Shown piece by piece: positions 8,711 through 17,845 of a stretch of 64,000 nucleotides of DNA (positions are counted from its first letter, which is position 1; each line of letters starts with the position of its first letter). The DNA comes from Marinobacter sp. LV10R510-11A (GTDB lineage: Bacteria > Pseudomonadota > Gammaproteobacteria > Pseudomonadales > Oleiphilaceae). Made by a program: the position numbers and the translations under genes. The DNA is taken from positions 868,001 through 932,000 of the forward strand of contig NZ_LT907980.1 of the NCBI RefSeq assembly GCF_900215155.1. Direction: 5' to 3'. Below the pieces are notes generated by a model. The model was not told the origin of the DNA. It ran no database searches and saw nothing but the letters and a program-made list of their open reading frames with translations.

Positions 8711-10184
8711 TGCTTGGCCCGGTATCTTTTGTGCTGTCTGGGCGGGTGTAGAAGTGGGTAATGGTTCCGTCGCTAAATTTGCTGAAAAAGGCACTCACAT
8801 CGGTGATCTGTTTCAGCGAGCGGGTACGGTGTACCGGGTCCCGAATCAGCACCTTGATGCCGTTAAAATTGTCTTGAATGTTGGAGAAGCGGGCGCGCAT
8901 GGAGCAGGTGACCACGTGGGCCGGGTTCAGATCCATGGCCTCGGCCAGCCAGGCGCTATGGCTGGCAATTTCGCTGGGTGAGAGATCTTCACGGGTATCG
9001 AGATGGTTCAGTTTTACGCGATTAACGATGCAAAAAGAAAAGCTCTCCGGCCGCCGACGTGCCACCTTTCGGAAGGCTTCCCAGAAGAAACTATCGGTAA
9101 GCTCGGCGAAGTACTGCATGTTGCTCAGGCAGGTATCGATCCACTCAAAGCTTTCTGGGTCTTCCAGAACTTCGTTGATGGCCTCACGCAAAAGCCAGTC
9201 AAATCCCAAAGCAGTCTTATGTGCATACACCTTGCGATACATTTGATAGCGGCTGTAAACAAAGTCCTCCAACGCCCCTAGACCTTTTTGGGTAATCGCC
9301 AGCCCCAACCAAGGCTCTGACTCATCCCAGCCAAAACGCAGGTTGCTTAGCAGGTGGTCTAGGTTAAATCCGCCAATGGTAACGGATGAGTGGAACCCGT
9401 CCCGCAGCATGTAATCGGCGCGGTCGGCATCGATTTCACCCGATACAATGGAGGCGAGCAGATCCAGCACCAGGCGCGGAATGTTTTTGCTGATCAGTGA
9501 TTCGGCTTCTGCATCCTCGCCGGCAATGAAGCCCCAAAACGTTCGGGCATGACGGCAGAAGGTTTCGCTGGGGGCTACATCTGTGGTTTCCATGATGCCG
9601 ATGACATCCCGGGCGACAATCCCCGCGCTTTCCAGATCCACCGCACAAAGTACATCATGGGCAACCCGCACTGAATAGTGTTCATGCTCCAATTCTTCCG
9701 GCTCTTCACTATGGTAAGCGGAATAATCAACGCCTTTCCACAACTCTGCAAACCGACCGGGCCGGGACATCAGTTCACGAATACGTTGTGCCTGGGTGAA
9801 CTGGTGAGAGAAGCTGGAGTGACCGCCGTCATGAAGCAAACAGCCGAGGCGGATGGTTTTAGCCAAGTAATCTATGGCATCCAATTGGCTCAAGCTCAGA
9901 TCGGTCTGTTCACTCAGCTGACGTTTGCGCAGATAGGCATCAATCATCGAGCGGAACATGCGGGTGCCCACATGCATCACACCAATACTGTGTAGAAAGC
10001 GGGAGTGAGTCGCACCTGGGAAAACCAAGCTTAGGATGTCATTCTGGCAGATGTTGCGCAGCCGCTGGAACAGAGGGTGGTCAATCACCTGAATCTCATG
10101 TCGATATAGCGGGATCGCACCGTGAACCGGATCCATGATCAGCTTGTCATAAGCACCTAACAGGTCATTTACCGCTCTTCTCAT
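8700..10184 (-). CDS. HD-domain phosphohydrolase (dGTPase/SAMHD1-like)
   Basis: The 494-residue protein has the HD superfamily motifs in order: QRLRNICQ near residue 38, FPGATHSRFLHSIGVMHVG (about 52-70), the HD dyad in CLLHDGGHSSFSH (about 115-127) and the distal Asp in EIDADRADYMLRD (about 255). These belong to the dNTPase/SAMHD1-like branch, which hydrolyses nucleoside phosphates; the exact substrate cannot be told. It is transcribed alone on the minus strand. Confidence 0.87.
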   Translation of the reverse strand: MRRAVNDLLGAYDKLIMDPVHGAIPLYRHEIQVIDHPLFQRLRNICQNDILSLVFPGATHSRFLHSIGVMHVGTRMFRSMIDAYLRKRQLSEQTDLSLSQLDAIDYLAKTIRLGCLLHDGGHSSFSHQFTQAQRIRELMSRPGRFAELWKGVDYSAYHSEEPEELEHEHYSVRVAHDVLCAVDLESAGIVARDVIGIMETTDVAPSETFCRHARTFWGFIAGEDAEAESLISKNIPRLVLDLLASIVSGEIDADRADYMLRDGFHSSVTIGGFNLDHLLSNLRFGWDESEPWLGLAITQKGLGALEDFVYSRYQMYRKVYAHKTALGFDWLLREAINEVLEDPESFEWIDTCLSNMQYFAELTDSFFWEAFRKVARRRPESFSFCIVNRVKLNHLDTREDLSPSEIASHSAWLAEAMDLNPAHVVTCSMRARFSNIQDNFNGIKVLIRDPVHRTRSLKQITDVSAFFSKFSDGTITHFYTRPDSTKDTGPSITC

Positions 10185-10297
10185 TCGCAGGAATCTCCGG
10201 ATTTCGCCAAACTGGCCTTGTTATATCACAGGGGCATGCCAAAATAGGTTTTGACACGCCATTTTTCGTTTATCGCTGGTAGTTTAGGGCAGTAGCC

Positions 10298-11518
10298 ATG
10301 ACCTCGCGCACCGAGCGCCTACTAATTCGTATTCTGATCATTGATGCCGACGAGAAGGCTCGCGCCGATCTTGCGCGCTACCTAGAAACGAAAGGGTTTT
10401 ACGTCTCAGGCTGTCGCGATCTCGCTGAGGCAAGCGCGATTATTGACGATAACATGCCCGACGTAATCTTTGCAGACCTCTCGCCCACCGAAATCGAGAG
10501 CTTGGCAGATCGTCTGGAAGAGTCAGAATCGCTCACGCCTATCGTTGCTTGCTCATCCACCGAATCCAGCAAACACGTCGTCGACGCGCTTCGTGCAGGG
10601 GCTGCCGATTTTCTGCTCAAACCTTGCGGCCAAAATAAAAGCGCTTTGGGTGATGTTATTCGCAAGCTGCTCGAAAGGGTGCGCGTGCGTCGTCTGAATC
10701 AGCTTTACAGGCAAGAGCTTGAAGAAGCCAACCGCGACCTGAGAGACGGAATTGCAGAGCTGCGTGCGGACCAGAGAGCAGGGCGCAAGGTGCAGTTGCG
10801 CATGCTGCCGGAAAAAGAACAGATCACTGGCGGCCTGTATATTGATCATTTGATCAAACCGTCTTTGTATTTGAGTGGCGATTTTCTCGACTATTTTCGA
10901 CTCACGGAAGACAAAACACTGGTCTACATTGCCGATGTATCCGGCCATGGAGCCAGCTCTGCGTTTGTGACCGTACTCCTCAAAAATCTCAGCAATCGCT
11001 TACAGCGTAACTTCCGCCGTGGGTCCAGCGACGATATCCTTTATCCCGATCGGTTTCTTGAGCGAATTAACTCAGAACTGCTCGATACCGGTCTGGGTAA
11101 ACACGTAACCGTTTTTGTTGGCATCATTTCCCTTAGTGAGCGTACATTAGAGTATGCGGTAGGCGCCCACTTTCCGATGCCAGTATTGTCGTTTGAAGAT
11201 GGCGAAACCGCTTTTTTGGAGGGCAGCGGCCTTCCCGTAGGACTTTTTGAGTCACCACAGTGGGAAGTGTACAAGGTTCCTCTGGACAAACCCTTCCACT
11301 TGATTCTGTTTTCAGATGGCATTCTCGAAGTCATCCGTCAAAAGAGTCTTGATGAAAAGGAGCAGAGACTACTTGAACTCGTATCTGGAGGTCGTCACAC
11401 TGTCGCATCTCTTAGCGAGGCTCTCAATCTCGACGAGATCACAGAGTTACCGGACGATATTGGTATTGTGACGGTTACTGATATAGTTCCAGTGTTAGAC
11501 AACTCGTCGTTGAAATAG
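10298..11518 (+). CDS. Fused response regulator / PP2C-type serine phosphatase
   Basis: The 406-residue protein combines an N-terminal receiver domain (phospho-acceptor Asp in DVIFADLSP near residue 61, conserved Lys in LLKPCG near 110), a coiled-coil linker (125-175) and a C-terminal SpoIIE/RsbU-type PP2C phosphatase. Metal ligands are seen in YIADVSGHGAS (about 212) and LFSDGILEV (about 341). It resembles HsbR of Pseudomonas: phosphorylation would switch on dephosphorylation of a STAS anti-anti-sigma protein. The partner STAS gene follows 14 bp downstream. The kinase or anti-sigma factor is not obvious in the window. Confidence 0.9.
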   Translation: MTSRTERLLIRILIIDADEKARADLARYLETKGFYVSGCRDLAEASAIIDDNMPDVIFADLSPTEIESLADRLEESESLTPIVACSSTESSKHVVDALRAGAADFLLKPCGQNKSALGDVIRKLLERVRVRRLNQLYRQELEEANRDLRDGIAELRADQRAGRKVQLRMLPEKEQITGGLYIDHLIKPSLYLSGDFLDYFRLTEDKTLVYIADVSGHGASSAFVTVLLKNLSNRLQRNFRRGSSDDILYPDRFLERINSELLDTGLGKHVTVFVGIISLSERTLEYAVGAHFPMPVLSFEDGETAFLEGSGLPVGLFESPQWEVYKVPLDKPFHLILFSDGILEVIRQKSLDEKEQRLLELVSGGRHTVASLSEALNLDEITELPDDIGIVTVTDIVPVLDNSSLK

Positions 11519-11532
11519 TGGCAGTGTGAGAC

Positions 11533-12024
11533 ATGGCTGGTTATAAAATCTTGCAGGCTGAAAAACAGGGCATTTACGTCCTGAAGTTTATTGGAGAAAT
11601 CCGGCTCAACCTTTGTTGTACGCTGGACAATCTAGTTGACTCCATCACCCTGGATCCGCAATTTAAGACCGTGGTGATTGATCTCACCGAAACTGAAATC
11701 ATCGATAGCACCACCCTCGGCCTGCTCGCCAAGATCGCCATGGCGGCCCAAAAGCAAAGCCACTTTTTACCTACGCTGATTTCTAACAACCCGGATATCA
11801 CCCGTGTCATTACCTCTATGGGTTTCGACAAGATCTTCATTATTGTCCGTGAGCCTGCCTCACGAATTGAAGAATTGGAAGAAATACCCGTGTTGAGGGC
11901 TAGCGAGCAAGACGTTCGTGAAAAGGTATTAGATGCTCATAAAGTTCTTATGGGGCTAAACCAGCAAAACCGGGAAGAGTTCAAGAATCTGGTGCGTGCC
12001 CTGGAATGTGAAGAGCCCGGCTGA
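11533..12024 (+). CDS. STAS-domain anti-sigma factor antagonist
   Basis: The 163-residue protein has a STAS domain over residues 1-105 with the phosphorylatable loop IIDSTTLGLL (about 56-65). The extra 50-residue charged tail is typical of HsbA-like antagonists. It is the predicted substrate of the PP2C phosphatase encoded just upstream and would bind an anti-sigma factor when unphosphorylated. The two genes form a partner-switching module linking a phosphorelay to motility, biofilm or stress output; the actual output is inferred. Confidence 0.88.
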   Translation: MAGYKILQAEKQGIYVLKFIGEIRLNLCCTLDNLVDSITLDPQFKTVVIDLTETEIIDSTTLGLLAKIAMAAQKQSHFLPTLISNNPDITRVITSMGFDKIFIIVREPASRIEELEEIPVLRASEQDVREKVLDAHKVLMGLNQQNREEFKNLVRALECEEPG

Positions 12025-12087
12025 GCCGCAGCGCCTAGCATCACGAGTCTGCAGATTTAGACCTGATTCAAAACAGACGGAATAATT

Positions 12088-13155
12088 ATGCCCGAAAAAA
12101 ATGAGCCCCTAGCGAACGAGGCCAAAGAGCCGGTACGCGATGTAGCGGTTCTCGGAGGAGGCAGCTTCGGTTCTGCCATGGCAAAAGTACTCGGAGAGAA
12201 TGGCCATCGGGTTCATTTCTGGATGCGTGACGAAGGCCAAGCCGACGAAATTCGCACAACCGGGATAAACAGCCGTTATATGCCCGGTATAGAGATCAAA
12301 GGGGACATCCAACCCACCACCGATCTTGCAGACGCCGTAAATAGAGCTGAAATTGTATTTGTAGCTATCCCGAGTAAGGCTTTTCGCTCAGTTATACGCG
12401 AAAACAGCAGCAAATTCCGCGAAGGACAGATTGTTGTCAGCCTCACCAAGGGTATTGAAGCTCATGGCTTTAAGCTGATGAGCGAAGTTCTCCAAGAAGA
12501 AATACCCCGCTGCCGTATTGGCGTGCTGAGCGGGCCAAACCTGGCTAGTGAAATTGTAAATCGGGATCTTACGGCAACCGTTATTGCCGCCCAGGATCTC
12601 GACGTGCGGCGCACGGTTCAGGACTTGCTCGGCTGCGAGTATTTTCGTGTGTACGCCAACGTGGATATTTACGGTGTTGAGCTGGCGGGCGCGCTCAAGA
12701 ACATCTATGCCATTGTGGCCGGCCTTGCATCGGCATTGGATATGGGCGAAAACGCCAAGGCCATGCTGATTACGCGCGGGCTGGCGGAAATGAGCCGCTT
12801 TGCTGTCAGTCTCGGTGCCAATCCCATGACATTTATGGGGCTGGCGGGCGTCGGAGATTTGATCGTTACTTGCACCTCATCAAAAAGCCGTAATTATAGA
12901 ATTGGATATGCGGTTGGGCAGGGCAAGAAACTCGACGATGCAGTCGCAGAACTGGGTCAGGTAGCGGAGGGGATCTACACCCTCGAATTGGTGAAAGAAA
13001 AGTCCGAGGCTATCGGCATTTACATGCCACTGGTGCGCGGTCTTTATGAAATTCTCTACAGAGATGCATCCATCAGTGCAGTGATAAACAGTTTGATGAT
13101 GTCTGTACAGAACTCGGACGTTGAATTCATCCTGCCGCGGACCATCGCCGAATAA
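12088..13155 (+). CDS. gpsA: Glycerol-3-phosphate dehydrogenase [NAD(P)+]
   Basis: A 355-residue enzyme with the N-terminal dinucleotide motif VLGGGSFGSAMAKVL (about 21-35), the VSLTKGIE segment, LSGPNLASEI, the catalytic Lys in GVELAGALKNIYAI and the C-terminal GLAGVGDLIVTC motif. It reduces dihydroxyacetone phosphate to sn-glycerol-3-phosphate for phospholipid synthesis in the cytoplasm. The first 15 residues are an extra hydrophilic extension before the Rossmann fold. It precedes sixA by 25 bp, probably in one transcript. Confidence 0.96.
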   Translation: MPEKNEPLANEAKEPVRDVAVLGGGSFGSAMAKVLGENGHRVHFWMRDEGQADEIRTTGINSRYMPGIEIKGDIQPTTDLADAVNRAEIVFVAIPSKAFRSVIRENSSKFREGQIVVSLTKGIEAHGFKLMSEVLQEEIPRCRIGVLSGPNLASEIVNRDLTATVIAAQDLDVRRTVQDLLGCEYFRVYANVDIYGVELAGALKNIYAIVAGLASALDMGENAKAMLITRGLAEMSRFAVSLGANPMTFMGLAGVGDLIVTCTSSKSRNYRIGYAVGQGKKLDDAVAELGQVAEGIYTLELVKEKSEAIGIYMPLVRGLYEILYRDASISAVINSLMMSVQNSDVEFILPRTIAE

Positions 13156-13180
13156 CGAACTAACTCCAGGGAGGTGAGCT

Positions 13181-13633
13181 GTGCACTTGCTTATCATGCG
13201 TCACGGCGAAGCCGGCTGGCACACGCTGGATCAGGAACGAACGCTCACCGAAGCTGGCCGTCACCAAGTGGCGGAATGCGCAGCGCAAATTGCCGCGTCG
13301 CCTTGGCGGCCAGAGCAAATCTGGACCAGCCCCTATGTGCGGGCAAGGCAGACAGCGGCCATTGTGTCGGAAATCCTCAACTGCCCCGTAGAAGAAAAAG
13401 CCTTCATCACGCCTGAAGATGACCCTGGGTTATGCCTGAACGCCCTCCTTGAAAACCAGCATTCGCCGTTGATGCTGGTTTCTCATATGCCTTTGGTCGG
13501 CTGCCTGTCCACCCTGCTAGTTGATGGGCACAGGCGCGGCATTCCGTTCATGACTGCTCAGGCCGTTGTTCTCGATTTGCCAGTGGTCGGTCCCGGCTGT
13601 GCCGACTTGAAAACCCAGTTTTGCCCAGTTTAG
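13181..13633 (+). CDS. sixA: Phosphohistidine phosphatase SixA
   Basis: The 150-residue protein begins with MHLLIMRHGEAG, holding the RHG catalytic motif of the histidine phosphatase superfamily at residues 7-9. The second catalytic His is in LVSHMPLVG (about 107). The start is GTG, preceded by a strong GGAGGTGA ribosome-binding site 5 bp away. SixA removes phosphate from histidine on phosphorelay HPt domains or PTS proteins. It is cotranscribed with gpsA and followed 11 bp later by the DUF1285 gene. Confidence 0.9.
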   Translation: MHLLIMRHGEAGWHTLDQERTLTEAGRHQVAECAAQIAASPWRPEQIWTSPYVRARQTAAIVSEILNCPVEEKAFITPEDDPGLCLNALLENQHSPLMLVSHMPLVGCLSTLLVDGHRRGIPFMTAQAVVLDLPVVGPGCADLKTQFCPV

Positions 13634-13644
13634 GGAGGAGAGTT

Positions 13645-14211
13645 ATGAGCCAGAACCCGGAAAATCTCGTCGAGCAAGTGAAGAAAACCACGAAGAACCT
13701 CAGCCGGCCTCCGCTTGAAAAATGGCACCCGGAGCTTTCGGGCGATATGGATCTTCGCATAAGCCGTGACGGGCAATGGATCCACAAAGGCGAGGCCCTG
13801 GGCAGGGAAGCGATAGTAAAGCTGTTCTCTACCATTCTTCGGCGCGAAGAAGACGGCCAGTACTACCTCTTAACACCGGTAGAGAAGTGGCGGATTCAGG
13901 TAGAAGACACGCCACTGCTTGCTCACTCTCTTAAGGTAGAGGGCACCGGCGAGCAGCAGATCATAAAGCTGACAACCAACGTGGGTGAAACGCTTGAGGT
14001 GTGCAATGAGCATCCGCTCGAGGTAGGTAGCTACGAAGACTCTGGGCAACCCCGGCCAATTATACGGGTACGTCACGGAGTTGACGCCCGGCTTACAACA
14101 GCAGCTTATTATGATCTAGCAGAGCATGTTGTTGAACAGACTATCGATGGAAACACTGTACTGGGCGTATTTAGTCACGGAAATTTCTATAAAATTGGGC
14201 AGGGCGGTTGA
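13645..14211 (+). CDS. DUF1285 family protein
   Basis: A 188-residue cytoplasmic protein of the DUF1285 family: PPLEKWHPELSGDMDLRI near the N terminus, then REAIVKLFSTILRREEDG and YYLLTPVEKWRI. I chose ATG 13645 because the GGAGGAG site ends 4 bp before it; a TTG at 13621 inside sixA would add eight residues but has no such site. Structures of the family show a two-domain fold with unknown activity. Its order behind gpsA-sixA suggests one operon. Confidence 0.87.
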   Translation: MSQNPENLVEQVKKTTKNLSRPPLEKWHPELSGDMDLRISRDGQWIHKGEALGREAIVKLFSTILRREEDGQYYLLTPVEKWRIQVEDTPLLAHSLKVEGTGEQQIIKLTTNVGETLEVCNEHPLEVGSYEDSGQPRPIIRVRHGVDARLTTAAYYDLAEHVVEQTIDGNTVLGVFSHGNFYKIGQGG

Positions 14212-14304
14212 AAAGCCGTGGGGCGCCCCCAGAAATGACGGTGGAAAACGCACTATATTACTTTTAATCAAACATACAGTCATTGCGACACTCAAGGAGA
14301 TCAC

Positions 14305-14766
14305 ATGGCCCAACCTCGCGTTGTCACCATCAATTACACGCTCACCAACAACCAGGGAGAAGAGCTGGACTCCTCTCGTGGAGAAGGTCGCGAGCCGCTG
14401 GCTTATCTCGAAGGTGCACAAGCTATCATCGGTGGACTTGAAAGTGCACTGAACGAAAAAAACGTAGGCGACCAGGTAAAGGTTTCTGTAGAGCCGGCTG
14501 AAGGCTACGGCGAAATTAACGAAGAACTGGTTCAGCCTGTTCCGCGTACCGCCTTTGAAGGTGTAGAGAGCATCGAGCCAGGCATGCAGTTCCAAGCACA
14601 AACTCCGGACGGCCCCCAGGTAGTTCGTGTGATGGAAGTCAACGAAGAAACCGTCACAATTGATGCGAACCACCCGTTGGCTGGCGAAACGTTGCACTTC
14701 GATGTGGAAGTCCTTGAAGCGCGCGACGCCACTGATGAAGAACAGGAACACGGCCACGCTCACTAA
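14305..14766 (+). CDS. FKBP-type peptidyl-prolyl cis-trans isomerase, SlyD-like
   Basis: A 153-residue SlyD-like protein with the FKBP half-domain (INYTLTNNQGEELDSS at 8-23), the flap-inserted chaperone domain (GYGEINEELVQPVPRTAF about 73-90) and the returning strand (ANHPLAGETLHFDVEV about 118-133). The tail has only a few His (HGHAH), far fewer than the nickel-binding tail of E. coli SlyD. It accelerates proline isomerisation and protects folding proteins in the cytoplasm. AAGGAG lies 7 bp before the ATG, and a terminator follows. Confidence 0.92.
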   Translation: MAQPRVVTINYTLTNNQGEELDSSRGEGREPLAYLEGAQAIIGGLESALNEKNVGDQVKVSVEPAEGYGEINEELVQPVPRTAFEGVESIEPGMQFQAQTPDGPQVVRVMEVNEETVTIDANHPLAGETLHFDVEVLEARDATDEEQEHGHAH

Positions 14767-14787
14767 GAGTGTATAAGCCGTTTTTAG

Positions 14788-14811
14788 AAAGGCTCCTGCG
14801 GGGGCCTTTTT
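14788..14811 (+). terminator. Rho-independent terminator after slyD-like gene
   Basis: An 8-bp GC-rich stem with a TGCG loop, followed by a run of T residues, 22 bp behind the stop codon. Confidence 0.8.
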
Positions 14812-14834
14812 TATGCCTGAAAAATGGCACCCAT

Positions 14835-14873
14835 AAAAAAGCGGAGGTGCAGTTTTAACCGCACCTCCGCTTT
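14835..14873 (-). terminator. Terminator of the ETF-QO gene (minus strand)
   Basis: A perfect 13-bp stem (halves at 14838-14850 and 14861-14873) around a 10-nt loop. On the minus strand it runs into T residues, so it ends the ETF-QO transcript and may also back up the slyD terminator. Confidence 0.8.
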
Positions 14874-14915
14874 CAACGCATCAATTAACTCAATGCGCGG
14901 GACTAGCTTGCCAAT

Positions 14916-16568
14916 CTACATATTGGGGTAGTTTGGCCCACCGCCGCCTTCCGGCGTTACCCAGGTAATGTTCTGTGCAGGATCCTTGATGTCACACGTC
15001 TTGCAGTGAACACAGTTCTGAGCGTTTATCTGGAACCGCTTACCGCTGCCATCGTCCTTCTCAACCACTTCGTAAACCCCTGCAGGGCAGTAGCGCTGAG
15101 CGGGCTCATCGTACTTTGGCAGGTTTTCGTTGATCGGGATATCCGGATCAGTCAGCTTCAAGTGAACCGGCTGATTTTCCGCGTGGTTGGTGTTGGAAAC
15201 AAACACCGAGGTCAGGCGATCAAATGTCAGCTTATTATCCGGCTTAGGATAGCTAATCTTTTTACATTCAGACGCAAGCTTCATTGTGGCGTGGTCTGGC
15301 GTTAGATCGCGCAGGGTGAAAGGCAGACTTCTGCGCAGAATGTTCTGCTCAAAGAAGGCGATTGCGCCACCGATGACGTTGCCAAACTTGTGCATTGCAG
15401 GGCCGAAGTTGCGCTCGTCATATAGCTCTTTGTAGAGCCAGCTCTTTTCGAAACGATCAGCAAAGCTGGTAATTTCCTCACCAGATTGACCATTCTTCAA
15501 GGCTTCAAATACCGCTTCTGCGCCCAGTAGGCCAGACTTCATAGCCGTGTGGGAGCCTTTAATCTTGGAGCTGTTCATCGTGCCCGCATCGCATCCCAGC
15601 AGGAGACCGCCCGGGAAGCTCATTTTTGGCAGAGAGTTGTATCCGCCTTTGGCCAATGCACGAGCACCGTAGGATGCACGCTTGCCACCTTCCAGGTATT
15701 TGCTGAATTCTGGGTGAAGCTTCAAACGCTGGAATTCATCAAACGGGCTCATATGCGGGTTGCTGTAAGAAAGGTCAGCAATCAAGCCCACATACACTTG
15801 GCCATTTTCAAGGTGATAAAGGAAAGAGCCACCGGTAGTGCCGGTTTCACTCAGGGGCCAGCCGGTTGTGTGCACAACTAGGCCTGGCTCATGTTTAGCC
15901 GGGTCGATGTCCCACAGTTCTTTAATGCCGATGCCGTAATGCTGGGGATCTTTGCCTTCATCCAGCTTGAATTCGCTGATCAGGCGCTTGCCCAAATGGC
16001 CACGACAACCTTCTGAAAACAGGGTGTACTTGGCACGCAGTTCCATGCCTGGCATATAGCCGTCTTTTTCTGAACCATCGGCAGCGACGCCCATGTCACC
16101 CGTAAGAATGCCTTTAACCTGGCCGTCTTCTATAATGGTCTCGGCCGCAGCAAAGCCTGGGTAAACTTCAACGCCTAAGGCTTCTGCTTGCTCAGCAAGC
16201 CAGCGGCACAGGTTACCAAGGCTAATAATGTAGTTGCCGTGGTTGTGCATGTTCTTGGGAACAAATGCGTTCGGAATCTTGGTTCCGTTTTCCTGGTTTT
16301 TCAGCAGGAAAATATCATCACGGGTAACCGGGGTATTCAGAGGTGCGCCTTTCTCTTTCCAATCGGGGAAGAGTTCATTGAGGGCAGTGGGTTCAAATAC
16401 CGTACCGGCCAGGATATGAGCGCCGATTTCAGAACCTTTTTCTACCACACAAACGGTCAGTTCTTCGCCGGCTTCTTGTGCCAGCTGCATAACACGGCAA
16501 GCTGCCGACAGGCCAGCAGGGCCGCCGCCGACGATAAGAACATCAAATTCCATCGATTCGCGTTCCAC
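14916..16568 (-). CDS. Electron transfer flavoprotein-ubiquinone oxidoreductase
   Basis: A 550-residue ETF-QO: FAD motif DVLIVGGGPAGLSAACRV near the N terminus, the GCDAGTMNSSKIKGSHTAMK segment, and a C-terminal 4Fe-4S ferredoxin-like site (CVHCKTCDIKDP plus an upstream Cys in YCPAGVYEV). It passes electrons from reduced ETF to ubiquinone at the inner membrane, linking fatty acid and amino acid oxidation to respiration. I chose GTG 16568 because GAGGAG lies 6 bp upstream; an in-frame ATG at 16586 would add six residues. It is divergent from etfBA. Confidence 0.95.
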   Translation of the reverse strand: MERESMEFDVLIVGGGPAGLSAACRVMQLAQEAGEELTVCVVEKGSEIGAHILAGTVFEPTALNELFPDWKEKGAPLNTPVTRDDIFLLKNQENGTKIPNAFVPKNMHNHGNYIISLGNLCRWLAEQAEALGVEVYPGFAAAETIIEDGQVKGILTGDMGVAADGSEKDGYMPGMELRAKYTLFSEGCRGHLGKRLISEFKLDEGKDPQHYGIGIKELWDIDPAKHEPGLVVHTTGWPLSETGTTGGSFLYHLENGQVYVGLIADLSYSNPHMSPFDEFQRLKLHPEFSKYLEGGKRASYGARALAKGGYNSLPKMSFPGGLLLGCDAGTMNSSKIKGSHTAMKSGLLGAEAVFEALKNGQSGEEITSFADRFEKSWLYKELYDERNFGPAMHKFGNVIGGAIAFFEQNILRRSLPFTLRDLTPDHATMKLASECKKISYPKPDNKLTFDRLTSVFVSNTNHAENQPVHLKLTDPDIPINENLPKYDEPAQRYCPAGVYEVVEKDDGSGKRFQINAQNCVHCKTCDIKDPAQNITWVTPEGGGGPNYPNM

Positions 16569-16715
16569 GTTGGTCTCCTCACACATTTAATGAATATTAT
16601 ATGCCCGCAGGCTTTAGTTTCTAGAGCGCCATCATACCGCTAAAAGTGCTCCCAGACGACTACTCACAGCTGAATACTCCAGCTATATACACTCAGAGGA
16701 TAGCGTATTTAATGA

Positions 16716-16737
16716 TTCAAACAAACGTTTGTTTGAA
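16716..16737. promoter_or_regulatory. Perfect 22-bp palindrome, candidate PsrA/TetR-type operator
   Basis: The palindrome is centred on CAAACGTTTG, with arms reading TTCAAACAAAC and its exact complement. It lies in the 527-bp gap between divergent ETF-QO (start 16568) and etfB (start 17096), about 150 bp upstream of ETF-QO. The core fits the CAAAC/GTTTG half-sites of the fatty-acid-sensing TetR regulator PsrA, known to act on beta-oxidation and electron-transfer genes. Which promoter it controls is not shown. I see no other coding or RNA feature in this gap. Confidence 0.55.
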
Positions 16738-17095
16738 ATTTGCACGAAGCTTTGGCATTGTAGTTTTGTGCTGTAATTCAAAGCGCTGAATCTATTGCTC
16801 AGCGTATTAATGCTATTAACAGCACGGGCAGTACCTACTGATTGGCTCAGAAAACACGGGTGGGGCGTCTCACAGGACTATTGACCCATTTTATCTTTGC
16901 CTTCAGTATTAGTGCGCCGTGACGGATGGCCCCTGTGTGAGGCCGCTGTTTGTAGTGTTTGGCCTGTATACCCATATGCGGTATCTTGCGCCGAGACGAA
17001 GCAATTGAGAATGCTCTGTAATCCGCCCACACGGGCCAGTCGTAGAGTGTTTTTAATTGAGAGTCATTAACCCATCGTAGAAGAACGAGGAATCT

Positions 17096-17845
17096 ATGAA
17101 GGTTCTGGTCGCTGTAAAACGAGTAATCGACTACAACGTAAAGGTACGCGTCAAGCCGGATAACACTGGTGTTGATCTCGCCAACGTCAAAATGGCAATG
17201 AACCCATTCTGCGAAATCGCTGTTGAAGAAGCGGTTCGCCTTAAAGAAAAGGGTATTGCTAGCGAAATCGTAGTGGTTTCCATAGGCCCCAAGGCGTGCC
17301 AAGAGCAGATTCGTACTGCATTGGCGCTGGGTGCTGACCGTGGTATCCACATTGAGGCAGACGAAGAAGTTCAGTCTCTTGAGGCGGCTAAGTTGCTTAA
17401 AGCCGTTGTTGAGAAGGAAGAGCCAAAGCTCGTCATTCTTGGTAAGCAATCCATCGATTCTGATAATAACCAGACTGGCCAGATGTTGGCTGCACTGACT
17501 GGAATGGGTCAGGGCACCTTCGCTTCAGAAGTGGCTGTTGATGGCGAAAAAGTAAATGTCACCCGTGAGGTAGACGGTGGTCTTATGACCGTTTCCCTGA
17601 ATCTGCCAGCGGTAGTAACCACAGACTTGCGTTTGAACGAGCCACGCTACGCGTCTCTGCCAAACATTATGAAGGCCAAGAAAAAGCCACTCGACGTCAT
17701 GAGCCCGGCTGACCTAGGTGTTGAAATCACCCCACGCCTGACCACTCTGAAAGTGGAAGCACCGGCTGCCCGTAAGGCAGGTGTTAAAGTGGCCGACGTT
17801 GCCGAGCTGGTCGATAAACTGAAGAACGAAGCGAAGGTGATCTAA
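17096..17845 (+). CDS. etfB: Electron transfer flavoprotein, beta subunit
   Basis: A 249-residue ETF beta subunit: [19 protein letters not shown] start, the [18 protein letters not shown] helix, and the AMP-binding/recognition segment [18 protein letters not shown] (about 121-138). Together with EtfA it forms the heterodimer that collects electrons from acyl-CoA and other dehydrogenases. GAACGAGGAA precedes the ATG. Its TAA stop directly abuts the etfA ATG. Confidence 0.97.
   Translation: MKVLVAVKRVIDYNVKVRVKPDNTGVDLANVKMAMNPFCEIAVEEAVRLKEKGIASEIVVVSIGPKACQEQIRTALALGADRGIHIEADEEVQSLEAAKLLKAVVEKEEPKLVILGKQSIDSDNNQTGQMLAALTGMGQGTFASEVAVDGEKVNVTREVDGGLMTVSLNLPAVVTTDLRLNEPRYASLPNIMKAKKKPLDVMSPADLGVEITPRLTTLKVEAPAARKAGVKVADVAELVDKLKNEAKVI

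Noticed and set aside
14116..14763. Long reverse-strand frame opposite the SlyD-like gene
   Set aside because: It lies opposite two well-supported genes, has no ribosome-binding site and its Phe/Val-rich composition is that of an antisense frame.
16847..17449. 200-residue reverse frame over the etfB start
   Set aside because: It mostly mirrors etfB and has no recognisable domain; an antisense artefact.
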